From Metallyticus violacea (lineage: Eukaryota; Arthropoda; Insecta; Mantodea; Metallyticidae), in assembly GCA_030762175.1 (NCBI GenBank), contig CM060840.1:44606001-44670000 (forward strand): DNA of 64,000 nt, in the 5' to 3' direction. Within the stretch, counting starts at the first letter, position 1. The number at the start of each line of letters is the position of its first letter. The position numbers and the translations under genes are program-made. A model generated the notes under the pieces. The model was not told the DNA's origin and made no database searches. It worked only from the letters and a program-made list of their open reading frames with translations. Shown here in pieces: positions 34,096 through 44,899 of this stretch.

Positions 34096-35206
34096 TGGTG
34101 CGTCACATAAGAGACTCCTGCCGCCTTTTCTCACCTTCCCCGATTAAAAGACTCCAAAAACTTACGAGATACATAATTGCACACACTACAACCAGGTACC
34201 CCACAGATAACAACCGTAAATACAAACATCAGTCCTTTACACACCACTTTACGCACAAAAACATATTAAACAATTTTTTTAGGGAATTAAATGCTGACTT
34301 TTTTTAGGGATAGCAAAACTATCCTACTGATATTTATTATTTTGTTGCATAATGCCTCCGTATATTTTGGCGCGAAATGTGCACGTATATATTTATTTTT
34401 ATTACACACAAACTAATGGTAAACAGGGATATTAAGCTGTACATTTTTCTCTTTCCTAAATCAAATGGAATCAAAACTCACAATAGGTAAATATAATGTA
34501 TCTAATTCTGGTCAATACACATGAAACCGGACACTAACGAACCTTATATATTAGTGCTGCGTTGAAAAAAATAAGCATATAAAGAGGGATAAGAGAAATA
34601 TGAAAATGAAACTCTTTTCTATTTAAGTCCATTAGTTCTCTTGTTTTAATGAAATAAATATATTGTACATTTGTGAAATCTATTTCGAAGAACATAGATA
34701 TGAAAAGAACAATGCTAAATATTTAAAAAAGCTGATAACATAATATATGGTAATTTTATATATTTCATATAGAAATTCAACATTGATAAATAATTTTATT
34801 TATACTTGAATAAATATCCGCGCGAAAACGCTTAAATATTCAATTGCTCTTCCCCGATAAAAATATGTCTGTACTATTTTAATGTTCCATCAAGAATTCA
34901 TTAGAATATATGCGAAACAAGCGGGTCTTGCCAGTTACATCCACATGTGGTCGTGCAGGGTAGACGAGAAGTTAACTCTACTCCTTTACGGCGTGCAGGT
35001 CTTACTACTGTCTGGCGATCAGAGGAAGGCAACGAGAGGAAAATGCGACGTAAACATTTCTACCCTCCTCACTATGTACACCCACGTTAGTGCCGATAAA
35101 AATAAACAGTGTTGTCAGATACTTCCCCAGATTAGATGTCCAGCAGGTGTCTTGAGTCTGAGAGGTCCTCACTTATTTGGCAATATATATATACTCGTAA
35201 GTGTGC

Positions 35207-35272
35207 ATATAAGCAGTTGAAGCCCCCCTGGCACTTCAGCCCGCACTTGCCTTCTTCTAATCGCCAGACTCT
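35207..35272 (+). promoter_or_regulatory. Possible TATA/initiator pair followed by a donor-like site
   Basis: CATATAAGCAG (35207-35217) is TATA-like, CACTTCAGCC about 25 bases later is initiator-like, and CTCTAG|GTATGC with a T-run occurs at 35269-35278. No initiating ATG with a plausible frame lies between. This is weak and could be chance. Confidence 0.15.
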
Positions 35273-35418
35273 AGGTATGCTTTTTTTCCTGTACTCGTTT
35301 ACCGTATGTTAGCTAAATAAAATAAGATAAGCGTTCCTTTATTAGCCCAAATAAATCATTCTGTAGAAAAGGGCTTATACCCACAATAAACTTTGATTGC
35401 GAAAAAAGAAATTTAAAC

Positions 35419-35438
35419 TGCACCGACTACTCGGTGCA
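35419..35438. repeat. Small perfect hairpin, 8-bp stem, 4-base loop
   Basis: TGCACCGA, loop CTAC, TCGGTGCA. No associated gene is apparent. Confidence 0.85.
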
Positions 35439-36384
35439 AATGCGGTATAAAACAAAATAAAACATAAATAAGTACAAATACGTTATAATAATAAATAACT
35501 GTGCAATTATGCTGCTCATTCCAACTTTAGCTACTGCGAGATTTGACGGCAGGTCACATCATGTTAACAATGTTATGTACACTTCCTGTAGTAAAGTAAG
35601 GATTATTCACATCTGTGATTGGTTTATTTGAGTTTCTAACATTGAATTAAATAAGTGTTAACGATTCCTTTCATCTTCTACAATGTCAACAGAAATATTT
35701 CGTTATATTAATATTGAACAGGAACTGCTACCGTTGTCTATGTTGTCTATAAACCAGGGTGGCATAAAAATAAATTGTAAAGGAATAGTGCACTAACTTG
35801 TATATTTGTTGCATTTATAGCATTGTTTTTATTATTTGCTAAAATAAAAAGTTAGAACTACATCAAATGCAGCACTTAGTACTTTCATTTACGAGAGTGG
35901 TGGAATCCAGCACGGAATTGATGATTTGTATCACTATGATGAGTTAACGTTACGCTTTTGTTTCAGCAGTATTAAGTTTGATCGGACCGGGATGCTTGAC
36001 CTCTACTGTATTTATGATACTATAACTATGTAAGGAGTGGCTGTAAGCAACGGTTTATATTACTCATCAAACTAGAAGCCCTATCTCCCCCTTTGTTCAT
36101 CGTACAATTCGAGTAAGAAGGAACCATGTAGAAATAACTGCCTAACCAACAGAACAATTGAAGGATATTAGAAACCTACCCGTAAATATAAATCACCCAA
36201 AATTGAATTAATGCTCAATTAAAGCGTTGTTCAAAATTAACTTTAGAGAAAAATAAAAACACAGATTGAATAAAAAGTAAGGATATTTGTCAATAGCCAT
36301 TCAAACTATCTTTCAGTGAGCTAATATCGATTTATTTTTCAAAATTCATGACTTTTACTTTACTGAGAATTTACCTTGAATTGG

Positions 36385-36775
36385 ATTCATAGGAATGGGC
36401 GTTTTTGCCTATGTCCCCAATAAGGGCACCTCTGGCGGAGCCCTCTCTTCAAGTAGTTCCAGTCCCTCAGAAAGGACACTTCCGAATTAGAAGCCCAGAC
36501 AGAAACATTTCCAAAGTGCAATCTACCGTCATGCTGCACCAACCCACCTCGCCTGGCACTTTCGACTCTGCAAGAGAACAAACGGAATTAAATTATATAA
36601 AATGGAAGAGCTGAAACTTTGAGTAAAATAAAAAGCTATCCCAATCTTGGTTGCTTTCACTTAAGCAACCAAGAAATCAAGAAGGAATTCCAAAGTCAGG
36701 CCGGCTCCAAGTGTTTCGAATTCGGGACCTTCCAAATGCGAACTCTAAACTTTACGGCCCGGAAATTTACCTTAC
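36385..36775 (-). mobile_element. SINE-D copy, minus strand
   Basis: Read on the minus strand it has a damaged box-B-like GGTCCCGAATTCGAAAC near the right end. GAGTCGAAAGTGCCAGGCG and GGTTGGTGCAGCATGACGG follow, then CTTGAAGAGAGGGCTCC, and it ends GGGGACATAGGCAAAAACG. The order matches the 59520 copy. An unrelated T- and A-rich segment lies between the head and body. The two opposite ~65-aa frames at 36387-36614 are incidental. Confidence 0.65.
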
Positions 36776-37842
36776 TATTATTTAAAAGGTGAATTAAATT
36801 TTACCATCACATTAAGAAAACGTATGCCTTTAAATAGATAAAATTATAGAGGTTATAAAGTATTTAAATTTTGTAAGTTTTTAAAAAGGTTAAAATGGTT
36901 CTGTTTTAAGTCAAAACCTACTTCATTACCCAGATCCCAATGCGGAAAAAATGTTGGCCATAGTCGCCCTACAACTATCAATAGTAAACAGGACACGTTT
37001 GTGCAGTACTATGTTTATTAGATGACATTATTTATAATTTGAAAACATTTCCATGGCGTTTAACAATCTGGAATTGTTTACAAACACTATTTCTCATACG
37101 TAAACAAAATATAAAATATGAATTCGGCTTGCATAAAACCATCCATTACAAAAAAAAAGGGGGGGTTAGCTAACTACTGCCCATTACCGTTAGCTGTAAT
37201 GCAATTAGTAATGAAATAAGAAGAGTAATAAATATAATACCAATAAGGTGCAGAAATAAGAATAACTTAATCAAGTATTTTTCATGCATAAAATTATTTG
37301 AAGCAAACTTAACTGCAATGTAAAATTAATGGATCATTTAAACATATGTTCATCTATATAGATTTGACTTTTGGCTTTCGTAAAGCCATACAAATATAAA
37401 ATGGTTAATCATTTATAATTAATTACAATGCTCTCTACAAATAGAGTAAACAATTTTAACTAGACCAGTGGAAAAGAAAATGTAATGCAAAATACAATTT
37501 ACCTTATATATGTGTAAGAAAAGGTTGCAACCCATATTAAGAGCTCTGCTGAATATGTCATTTGATTTGCATAAGAAAGCTTCAATTGTTCTAATGCAAA
37601 GTTTATTATAAAACTGTACCTAAATCACCAAATGCTTTTATTATATATACTTCCTTCGCTTTACACAAGTTTATAAAGTTATAAAACCTTATCATAAAGT
37701 AAATGTACTATTATTATAGCAAGTTTAATTACAGAAGAATAAGTGCAAATATTATTATAATTCGGATCTCGTGATCACAAGTATTCAGTGGTAAACTTAG
37801 ATGTTGTGTTATGAATGTAGCAAATTTCCACATTAAAACCCA
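36776..37842. other. AT-rich intergenic DNA, no gene seen
   Basis: Nothing recognised; a short run A9-G7 occurs at 37150-37166. Confidence 0.5.
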
Positions 37843-38100
37843 GTCTAAACCCAAGATCGCGGGTTCAATCCCGGCCAGGATCGGTGGATTTTTTCGGGAG
37901 TAAAAATACTGAGCATGGCTTCCTTCGGAAAGGAAATAAAGTTGTGGGTCCCGTGTCGTACATTTACGGCACAAAAAGAACCTCAAGCCTGAAAGAGAGG
38001 CCTCTGAGTAAAATTTGTCGCCCGTTTCACGCCCTGAATTGAATGGGACGCTGATGACCTGAGATGTTAAAGAGGGTTAGTAAATAGACCAAATAAAAAA
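37843..38100 (+). mobile_element. SINE-A copy, 5' truncated in the anticodon region
   Basis: It begins TCTAAACCCAAGATCGCGGG, so box A is missing while box B (GGGTTCAATCCC) and the rest of the body to GACGCTGATGACCTGAG are present. An A-rich tail follows. The 85-aa minus-strand frame is SINE sequence. Confidence 0.85.
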
Positions 38101-38145
38101 AGGGGTTTAAATCCCCCTGTGATACTTTAATTTCTCCTCCTAGGA

Positions 38146-38275
38146 AGTTTAACCTCTCTAGTGGTATACTTTCCTTGACAACGTTTATTAATGAAGTCAT
38201 TCTTTCAATAAGTTTAACCTCTCTAGTGGTATACTTTCCTTGACAACGTTTATTAATGAAGTCATTCTTTCAATG
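38146..38275 (+). repeat. Tandem duplication, 2 x 65 bp
   Basis: Two copies, 38146-38210 and 38211-38275, starting AGTTTAACCTCTCTAG and ending GTCATTCTTTCAAT, are virtually identical. They lie between the SINE-A and an (ATT)n tract. Confidence 0.95.
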
Positions 38276-38282
38276 AGCGAGA

Positions 38283-38283
<1 letters not shown>

Positions 38284-38340
<57 letters not shown>
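38284..38340 (+). repeat. (ATT)n microsatellite
   Basis: About 19 perfect ATT units directly after the tandem duplication. Confidence 0.95.
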
Positions 38341-38341
<1 letters not shown>

Positions 38342-39949
38342 GCAAGTCAACTCGCCAAATTATTTAATTTGCTATTTTATATTTTAGATGATAAACATGA
38401 TACTGCCCCATACTTTTAATGAACAGGAGATAGTCTTCCTTGGCAATAGTAATAAACGGGTGTCTTTGCATAACCGCACTTGCAAAGGAGTCGAAACATG
38501 TTATAGCATCAGGCTCACACCATTAATTAAAATTCTCTTTATTTCGCTCCAAATCCCGTTTCATACGTTCTTCCGGGTCTTTCTTTTCATTGCTAAGCCT
38601 CATTGTCACACACAATAGGAGAAATTGTACAGGGGAAAATGTCCTCCCTAACCACACATTTTTATATGACGTGTTTAATACACAGTATAGTTTCATCACT
38701 AACTTCATAATTTGCACGGAATATACTGTTCTTTAGGAATTTATAATGCGGTATACTGCCAGAATTAAAAAGTACAACAGAGCAACCTACGATGTGTTAA
38801 ACACTTTCAATTACACAAATTCCTGGGTAATGTTACTAAATCAATTTAAAGTCAATAAAAAACAAAAGAAATAGCACGCTACTGTTGATTTACTTCCAAG
38901 TATAATCCACTGTAATAAATCATGTAGCGAAACCAAATAAACAAACCCATGTGATTTATAGTCCGATTTCAATTTCTGCCATTTTATGTACTATCGTTAC
39001 CTGCATGGGTTCTGCGTAATGTAGTCGGTCTTCGTTAAGCGATGAGCCAATACGTTAGAAAAAGATGTGACTGCTTAAAAATAAATAAAAACTTGAATAT
39101 TGCAGAGTGCTAATCAAATAGACAACGTCCACAACATGGCTATGGTAAGACTATAGTAAAAATGTTCCTTGTCAATTCCGTTTTACAACAGCAGAAATCC
39201 AAATAAACGAAGGAGAAATACACGCTATCAACAATACAGTCAGGTGAAAACCCAATAATTGCGTTATATGATTAATAATGTGTCCCTGTTTTTTTTTCTT
39301 TTTTTTCCTCACATATGCTACAATGATAAAAAAATTGGATTTCACGTCATACTTCAATATAGCAGCGTATAAATAATGACAATTATCATTTTAAAATATT
39401 GTGTGAATACTACAGTTGTGTGAAATTGATAATTAATTTCACGCAAGATGGAATTCCATCTCATGTTTATAAACCATGAAAGAAGCATCAGATATATCTA
39501 AAAGAGCAGTTTTACTAACACTAAAAAGTTTTGTCTGAATGTTGTAATTACCTGAAGAATAATGTGGTGGCTATATTTACAAATAAACGAGTCTTACACC
39601 TAAATAAATAAATGTAATTCCTATTATTCTTTTGTCAGTTTAGTTTTAGCAAAATAAAGCAGTTTTAAGTTCTTCCTGGTTTATTAGTTTTGTGTAATAA
39701 ATTTACTAACTTTAAAAGCTAAAATCTTAATTCTTATTGACTAATATTGTCTATCTTGCAACTCTTAATATCTCATTGCAAATCTTACCACTTAAGAGAA
39801 GTATTAAAGGGAAGGGGAGTTAAAATTGTATTTTTGTACCATTTTAATACTTGGAATTTTCTATTTATTTTGATATTTTTTTTATTAATACTCCTTGGTT
39901 ATGAGTATTTTAAATAAATGTTTAATTATATCAGAAGTCCCTCTTTCTG

Positions 39950-40018
39950 GTTTTTTTCTTTTCTTTTTTTCTTTTTCTTTCTTTCTTTTTTTTTTTTTTT
40001 TCTTCTTCTCTCTCTCCC
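39950..40018 (+). repeat. Polypyrimidine tract
   Basis: T-rich with interspersed C and CTCTCTC at its end; low complexity. Confidence 0.9.
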
Positions 40019-40350
40019 GCGATCTCTTATTCAGTTTAAATTCTATATCTGAGGGTCTGAGGGATTATTTGCTCTAGAAGACTGGTTTGTCTTGAATGAC
40101 TAAAAAAGTTACATTTGATAAATAGGTGGAACGTTTTAGTTGTTGTTTAGTTGGTGTTGGTGTGTCAAAAAGTTAGTTTTTCTGTAAAAACGTTTTTTGG
40201 CTGTAACTATTAAAAAACTTTTTTTTACATAAGTTTCCCATTTTTTAGGATCTATATAAACAATTACTTCCAAACTTTTACCCGCTTATTCATGGTGTTA
40301 TTATGATGATGTAGATCTATTGTGGTAGAAATAGGACAAAGTGTGAACAT

Positions 40351-40382
40351 TTAAATAAATAAATAAATAAATAAATAAATGA
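40351..40382 (+). repeat. (AAAT)n microsatellite
   Basis: Seven to eight AAAT units. Confidence 0.9.
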
Positions 40383-40812
40383 TTAAATTTTGGGGGAAAA
40401 AGTAGAGAAAAAAAACAATTGAAAATAATTTTATAATTTGCTTCAAAGCCACGGTAAACATAGATCAGCAAATTCCAATTATGTGTATCTGTATGTGTAA
40501 ATGTTTCATTTCATTAGCAGTAATAACAGTTGAGAAAAGAGGGAACTAAAGTTGGTAAAGTCAACATTACAAGGATAAGCCTTTCACACTCCGTTAAGGA
40601 CTGAGAGCACAAAATGACCTATTTGTAAGTAAATGAGCAAAAGCAGCTTAAGACATGCTTTCATTTTGTAACAGTATCGTGTTTAACAATGTCAAAAGTA
40701 CCTCAGATATTTGCAAGCTATTCTCGAAAGGGAAGGCAAATTATGTTTAACGGGTATTAAGCATCTCACTTAAACGGCTTCTAGTGTTGTTTAATGTCGG
40801 AAAGCAAATGTG

Positions 40813-40894
40813 GGTAGCGTGGCCGAGCGGTCTAAGGCGCTGGTTTAAGGCACCAGTCTCTTCGGAGGCGTGGGTTCGAATCCCACCGCTGCCA
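40813..40894 (+). tRNA. tRNA-Leu (anticodon AAG)
   Basis: An 82-base cloverleaf can be drawn. The acceptor GGTAGCG pairs with CGCTGCC, with A as discriminator. Box A is TGGCCGAGCGG, the anticodon stem is CTGGT/ACCAG with loop TTAAGGC (anticodon AAG at 40847-40849), the long variable arm is closed by TCTCTTCGGAGG, and box B is GGGTTCGAATCCC (40872-40884). The long variable arm and the sequence match the highly conserved eukaryotic tRNA-Leu(AAG). There is no intron and no encoded CCA. A T-run follows six bases downstream. All stems look intact, so it is probably functional, and it is the only clearly functional gene in the window. Confidence 0.97.
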
Positions 40895-40899
40895 TATAA

Positions 40900-40904
40900 T
40901 TTTT
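40900..40904 (+). terminator. RNA polymerase III terminator of the tRNA gene
   Basis: TTTTT starting six bases after the mature 3' end, the usual position and length for a Pol III stop. Confidence 0.85.
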
Positions 40905-41047
40905 ACTTCTATTAATGTCAAAAGAAATGTGAATATGTTTACAGCAATCATAGGCTCCTTATAGATGAAAGTTAATCATTGCAAAATATAAAGAAAAAGA
41001 CTCATTTGTAGAAATATATCGCCTAACTCTCTTCACAAGCAAAAGTT

Positions 41048-41066
41048 GGGGGCGGGGGGGGGGGGG
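41048..41066 (+). repeat. G-run with one C (G5-C-G13 type)
   Basis: GGGGG C GGGGGGGGGGGGG; such a run could form a G-quadruplex, but no gene is nearby. Confidence 0.9.
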
Positions 41067-42116
41067 AATGGTGTATCAAAGGATCAATCAAGTTTCTAAT
41101 CGGAGTCTTTTACCTTAAAATAGAAACACTTCCAATGGAAGGGATCCAACTACAGCTAAACTTTTTTTGTTTTTAATCTTATTAAATGTTCGTGTCTCAA
41201 TAACTTTTAGATTTTACTGAGAGCTCTTAGGAAAGTGTTAAAAGACATTCTTCGATGGAAAGAGAGCCATGCGTTGAAATTCCTTCGTTTTTAACACTCT
41301 TAGTTTAGCTTACACACTGAAGAAACATCAAAAGAAACGCCCATGCGTTGGTGATGGAGTTTTCCGAAAGCTCTGCAGTCGGACGAAGATGTTAGCTGGG
41401 AAGTACGAGAGCCGTGATGGCTTCTGGCGTAGCAATAGGCCCCACCCAATTTAAAAATGAAAGCGAAGTTGTGTAACGGGAACTTCTTTTTAATTTTAGC
41501 CACCGGCTCTTCTCTGATATCCAATATATATACAGGAACAGAATGGATAGACCGGTCAAGCTGCTGCATTTTCCCTAGTTTTAAACATGTTCCCTGCTTC
41601 TCCTTTTGCACGATCACGATGTAAAGACACAGAATTCACCGGGTTACTGTTACTGTGTAGATTTCATGCTATAGAAATGATAATTACCTTTTCCATATCA
41701 CGTACAAGTTTCGCACGATTCTGAGTTTTGCATGATTTTAGTATACTGATTATATGCTGAAAGCACTGCTGAAGTGCTTTAGCACGATATATCAATTGTG
41801 TAATAAACGCAAATCGCATTTAGTCATATTCATTATACAGAATGGAAAGAAACTCAGCATCACTATTTTGTGATGTAATTCCATGCTGTAAATGGAACCA
41901 AATTCTCTAAGTCTAATAACCATTTTGGACAACTACATGTTGTTCAAAATATTAAAAAAAATTTTCCGCGTCAGGGATGGCTCCTTTGAGATGCTGCTGG
42001 TTTTCAGAAAATTTCAACGTCTAATTTCCTATTATGCGTAACAGAAAATAACAACAGCAAAGTCTGTAGGAGAATTTTTTTCTTGCTTTTGTATGCGGTT
42101 ATTATCTGCAGGGGAT

Positions 42117-42143
42117 TTGGTTTGCAGATGCGCTGCAAACCAA
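42117..42143. repeat. Perfect hairpin, 11-bp stem, 5-base loop
   Basis: TTGGTTTGCAG, loop ATGCG, CTGCAAACCAA. Too short for a microRNA precursor by itself. Confidence 0.9.
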
Positions 42144-42242
42144 TGTCTCATTAAGTTTTTGCTTGATTCTTATAAGTCCTACTTTTACAGCGCGCAGTTC
42201 ACAAGGTATCCAGAAGGGCTGTGTAGCCATAGTGTGTATGTG

Positions 42243-42305
42243 TTCCGTTAGCTCTGTGGCAGTGTGTGTTGTGTTAAAAGCGCAGGTTCGCCTTTCAACT
42301 TTTTT
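42243..42305 (+). pseudogene. tRNA-like relic followed by a T-run
   Basis: TTAGCTCTGTGGCAGTG (42248-42264) resembles a box A (TAGCTCAGTGGCAGAG style), and CAGGTTCGCCTTTC (42283-42296) resembles box B. TTTTTT follows at 42300. The acceptor stem does not pair and the anticodon arm cannot be drawn, so it is a decayed tRNA or a SINE head. Confidence 0.35.
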
Positions 42306-42959
42306 ATTGAATACTTTGTAACATATTATGACAAATTAATATCGTAATATTGTTTCCTATGTACAGCAAGCTTTAACTTTAGCATATTATATGTATTATA
42401 ATATTTCCTTCAGTATTTGTTCTATTTAAATGCATTATGTTGCACACGCATTCCCTGCACATGAACGAAAGACAAAGGATGGCTTAAGAAGCCTGGCATG
42501 TTGTAATCTCTCGTCTACGCTACTGTAGAAATTTAAGACCCGAAGACTGAGGGCATGTGTACACCCGAAATCGGAATCATACACCTGATATTAATTTGTG
42601 TTTATTTCTGTGTTTTCACTTTAGAAGACAAAGGTTTCTATTCATATATTTTGAAACAGGGATTTCCCCTACCCCCTAAGAAAGCAATCAGAAGAAATAA
42701 AATATTAATTTATACCGGCATCAAATATCATTCTGACAAGTGAGTAATATTCTCAGTTCTCTGTATATCACAGAGAGAGTTGAGTTGCTCAGAATTGTAA
42801 GACGAGGGTAAGAAGTATGATGGTTTATGACTTGCTCTGACCCAAGGTCATAAAACCAAGGCGAGAAAAACAAAATTCTTTTAGTGAACGTTAGGCTAGA
42901 AGGTCATCGCAGCAACCCCTCGGACATTCGTTGCGCGGTTAGGGTAGGAAATTTGGGCA

Positions 42960-43540
42960 ACAAGTGCGGAACGCGAAATTTAAAGCACCAATCAGAGGGC
43001 ATGTGCTGTAATCAAAAGGTTTGATATTCGCGAACTTTAAAATGATCATAGCGTCGGTGACCTACCGACTCAAGCTGAATCAAATTATCGGAACGCCGCG
43101 AGTTCGGGGCATTCCGAAGGTAGTTGGCATTCTGACGGCATTTGGAAGATAGTTGGCATTACGTCGTTGTAGTAGGCATTCCGCAGTTAACAGTCATATG
43201 GAACCGTAGAAGCAGTTAATACTTAGGAATTATTCGCGGATATCGTAAGAACTATTCATTCTTGATTATTGATTATTAGTGACCCGAAAAGCGAATCCGA
43301 TAAGACAGTCAGTCAGTGTATCCAGGCAGCAGTCAGTTAGAGGAGTAGCGTTGGTCAGAGTCGTCACATTGATAAGAATTCTCGTAATCGTGGTTACTGC
43401 TATCAAAGTCATTCTCGAAGAGCGAGATTACGATTCGAATTCCCCCAAATAGTAGCGGTTTCCCTAGCAGTAAACGTACTTAAATAAAACAACATATAAA
43501 TCCATTCCGGGTTTTAACTGACCCACAGTTCTCATTTTGG
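42960..43540 (+). mobile_element. Possible second LTR-type fragment
   Basis: Word order parallels 30917-31510: CCAATCAGAGG at 42990, CAGGCAGCAGTCAGTTAG at 43323, AAATAAAAC near 43481 and CTCATTTTGGTCACACCCCG near 43533. The short word GGCATT recurs at 43106-43162. No TSD or coding domain was found. Opposite frames at 43464-43821 are not recognised. Confidence 0.25.
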
Positions 43541-44035
43541 TCACACCCCGACAATTCTTCTTATTCCCGAGGAGCGCCCTAGGCGTCTCCCAAAAAAAGG
43601 TACTAGCACACATCATCTCAGTCGAGGCAGCGAGGAGGTTCTTCTCCTCGCATCTAAGTGAAACAAGGAAAGGAACGTGTACAGGAGAAGGAGCGAGGAC
43701 AACGGGACCTACAGTGGACATCACGAGGCGATCAACATCCCGTCACATAAAATCCTACAACTGCATTTTCTGTCCAAACCCTGAGATAAACATTTATTGG
43801 AATCTTCGTCCTCAACCATAACAACAAAGAGTCTCTAACAACCTACCAAATCATTTTCACACCCTTCAATCCTCCTTGACACTAAATTTATTTAGTTATT
43901 TGTAAAGAATACGTTTGTATTACGTTTTGGTGTGCGCATAGGTAATATCATAAAACTCAAATGATAGGTCAAAATATAAGGCAGCATGATGTTTCACACG
44001 TACACTTATAACACCAATGATAAAAATAAAACAAA

Positions 44036-44107
44036 GAACTTGCGTGGGATTCAAATCCAGAGGCTTGCGCAGAAGAACAATGCCTTCTAACCCGCTCTGC
44101 CACTGCT
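44036..44107 (-). pseudogene. tRNA-like relic, minus strand
   Basis: Read on the minus strand: AGCAGTGGCAGAGCGGGTTA (box A type), then a 30-base middle, then GGATTTGAATCCC (box B type, 44045-44057 on the plus strand). The acceptor ends do not pair well. It could be a dead tRNA or the head of an otherwise lost SINE. Confidence 0.4.
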
Positions 44108-44899
44108 ATTCTACTCTGTGTTCTCTTTTCAGATGTTTAGGACTGTACCATTACGTTTACAGGTAAAGCGCCCACTACAGTGTGCCAGTAGCTGCATGCG
44201 CGTAATGAATGTAGCGTTCACGAGAGTCCCCGAAGTTCTCCGATCTGCACTTCGATTTTGGAGATGACTTTTTTTATGTCCAAGGGTGTACGTGAACCAC
44301 CAGAAACGTCACCACTCGTCACATGCACTCTCAGGAAAATTCTCCAGTTTTATACGACTGGTTGTTGTTGCGTCACAAAACTTTTTTTAAATTTAGTGAA
44401 ACAGTATGTTAATGAAAAGTCAGTCACATACATTAAATAAGGGAAAACTTAGTTATTTCAATAACAAAAAAATTATATTTGAATAACAGTACTATCATGC
44501 AGCGATAATCGATCATTTGGTCAGAGTATTCTTACATTGTCATTTAATTAGTAGTGGTAGGCTGTTCCTGAGTCACAGGTAGTGACATTTCGTTTGAATT
44601 GTTGAACACATTGTTTTGTTTTAACTGAATGCAAAGAAAATGAAAAATATATAAAGCTCAAACTATTTAAGCTCTTTTCTTTGCGACTATTGAAATAGAA
44701 AAACGAAATTTTAAAAACCGGTTAGACCAACTCCAAGTATTAATTTCAGTCAAAATGTGATTTCAAAACATCGGAAGCATACAATGCTTTCTGTAGACAT
44801 TTCTATGGTTTTTTTTATTAAAATCTCTCTTTCTTTCTGCATTGTGTATGTTCAGCCATTTACTTATATAGTGTTTATTCTAATTGCGACGGAAACGCT
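44108..44899. other. Intergenic DNA, no gene seen
   Basis: Nothing recognised apart from AT-rich sequence. Confidence 0.5.

Larger units (their letters stand above)
34096..36384. other. Intergenic DNA, no gene supported
   Basis: The 112-aa frame at 34882-35220 lies in a GC-richer patch (34910-35280), has no recognised motif and reads through AATATATATATACTCG. A small perfect hairpin lies at 35419-35438. The rest is AT-rich. Confidence 0.45.
38341..40812. other. AT-rich intergenic DNA with simple repeats, no gene seen
   Basis: It contains a T/C-rich tract at 39950-40018 and (AAAT)n at 40351-40382. The near-palindrome GTGAAATTGATAATTAATTTCAC lies at 39420-39442 (written here as one short run for location only). 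Frames at 38388-38618 and 38523-38717 are not recognisable. Confidence 0.5.
40905..42242. other. Intergenic DNA, no gene supported
   Basis: A G-run lies at 41048-41066 and a perfect hairpin at 42117-42143. The 105-aa minus-strand frame at 41300-41617 sits in a GC-richer patch without a recognised motif. Confidence 0.45.

Noticed and set aside
34882..35220. 112-aa plus-strand frame in a GC-richer patch
   Set aside because: No motif, and its end runs through an ATATATATA tract; no start or splice context.
41300..41617. 105-aa minus-strand frame
   Set aside because: No recognised motif and no context supporting transcription.
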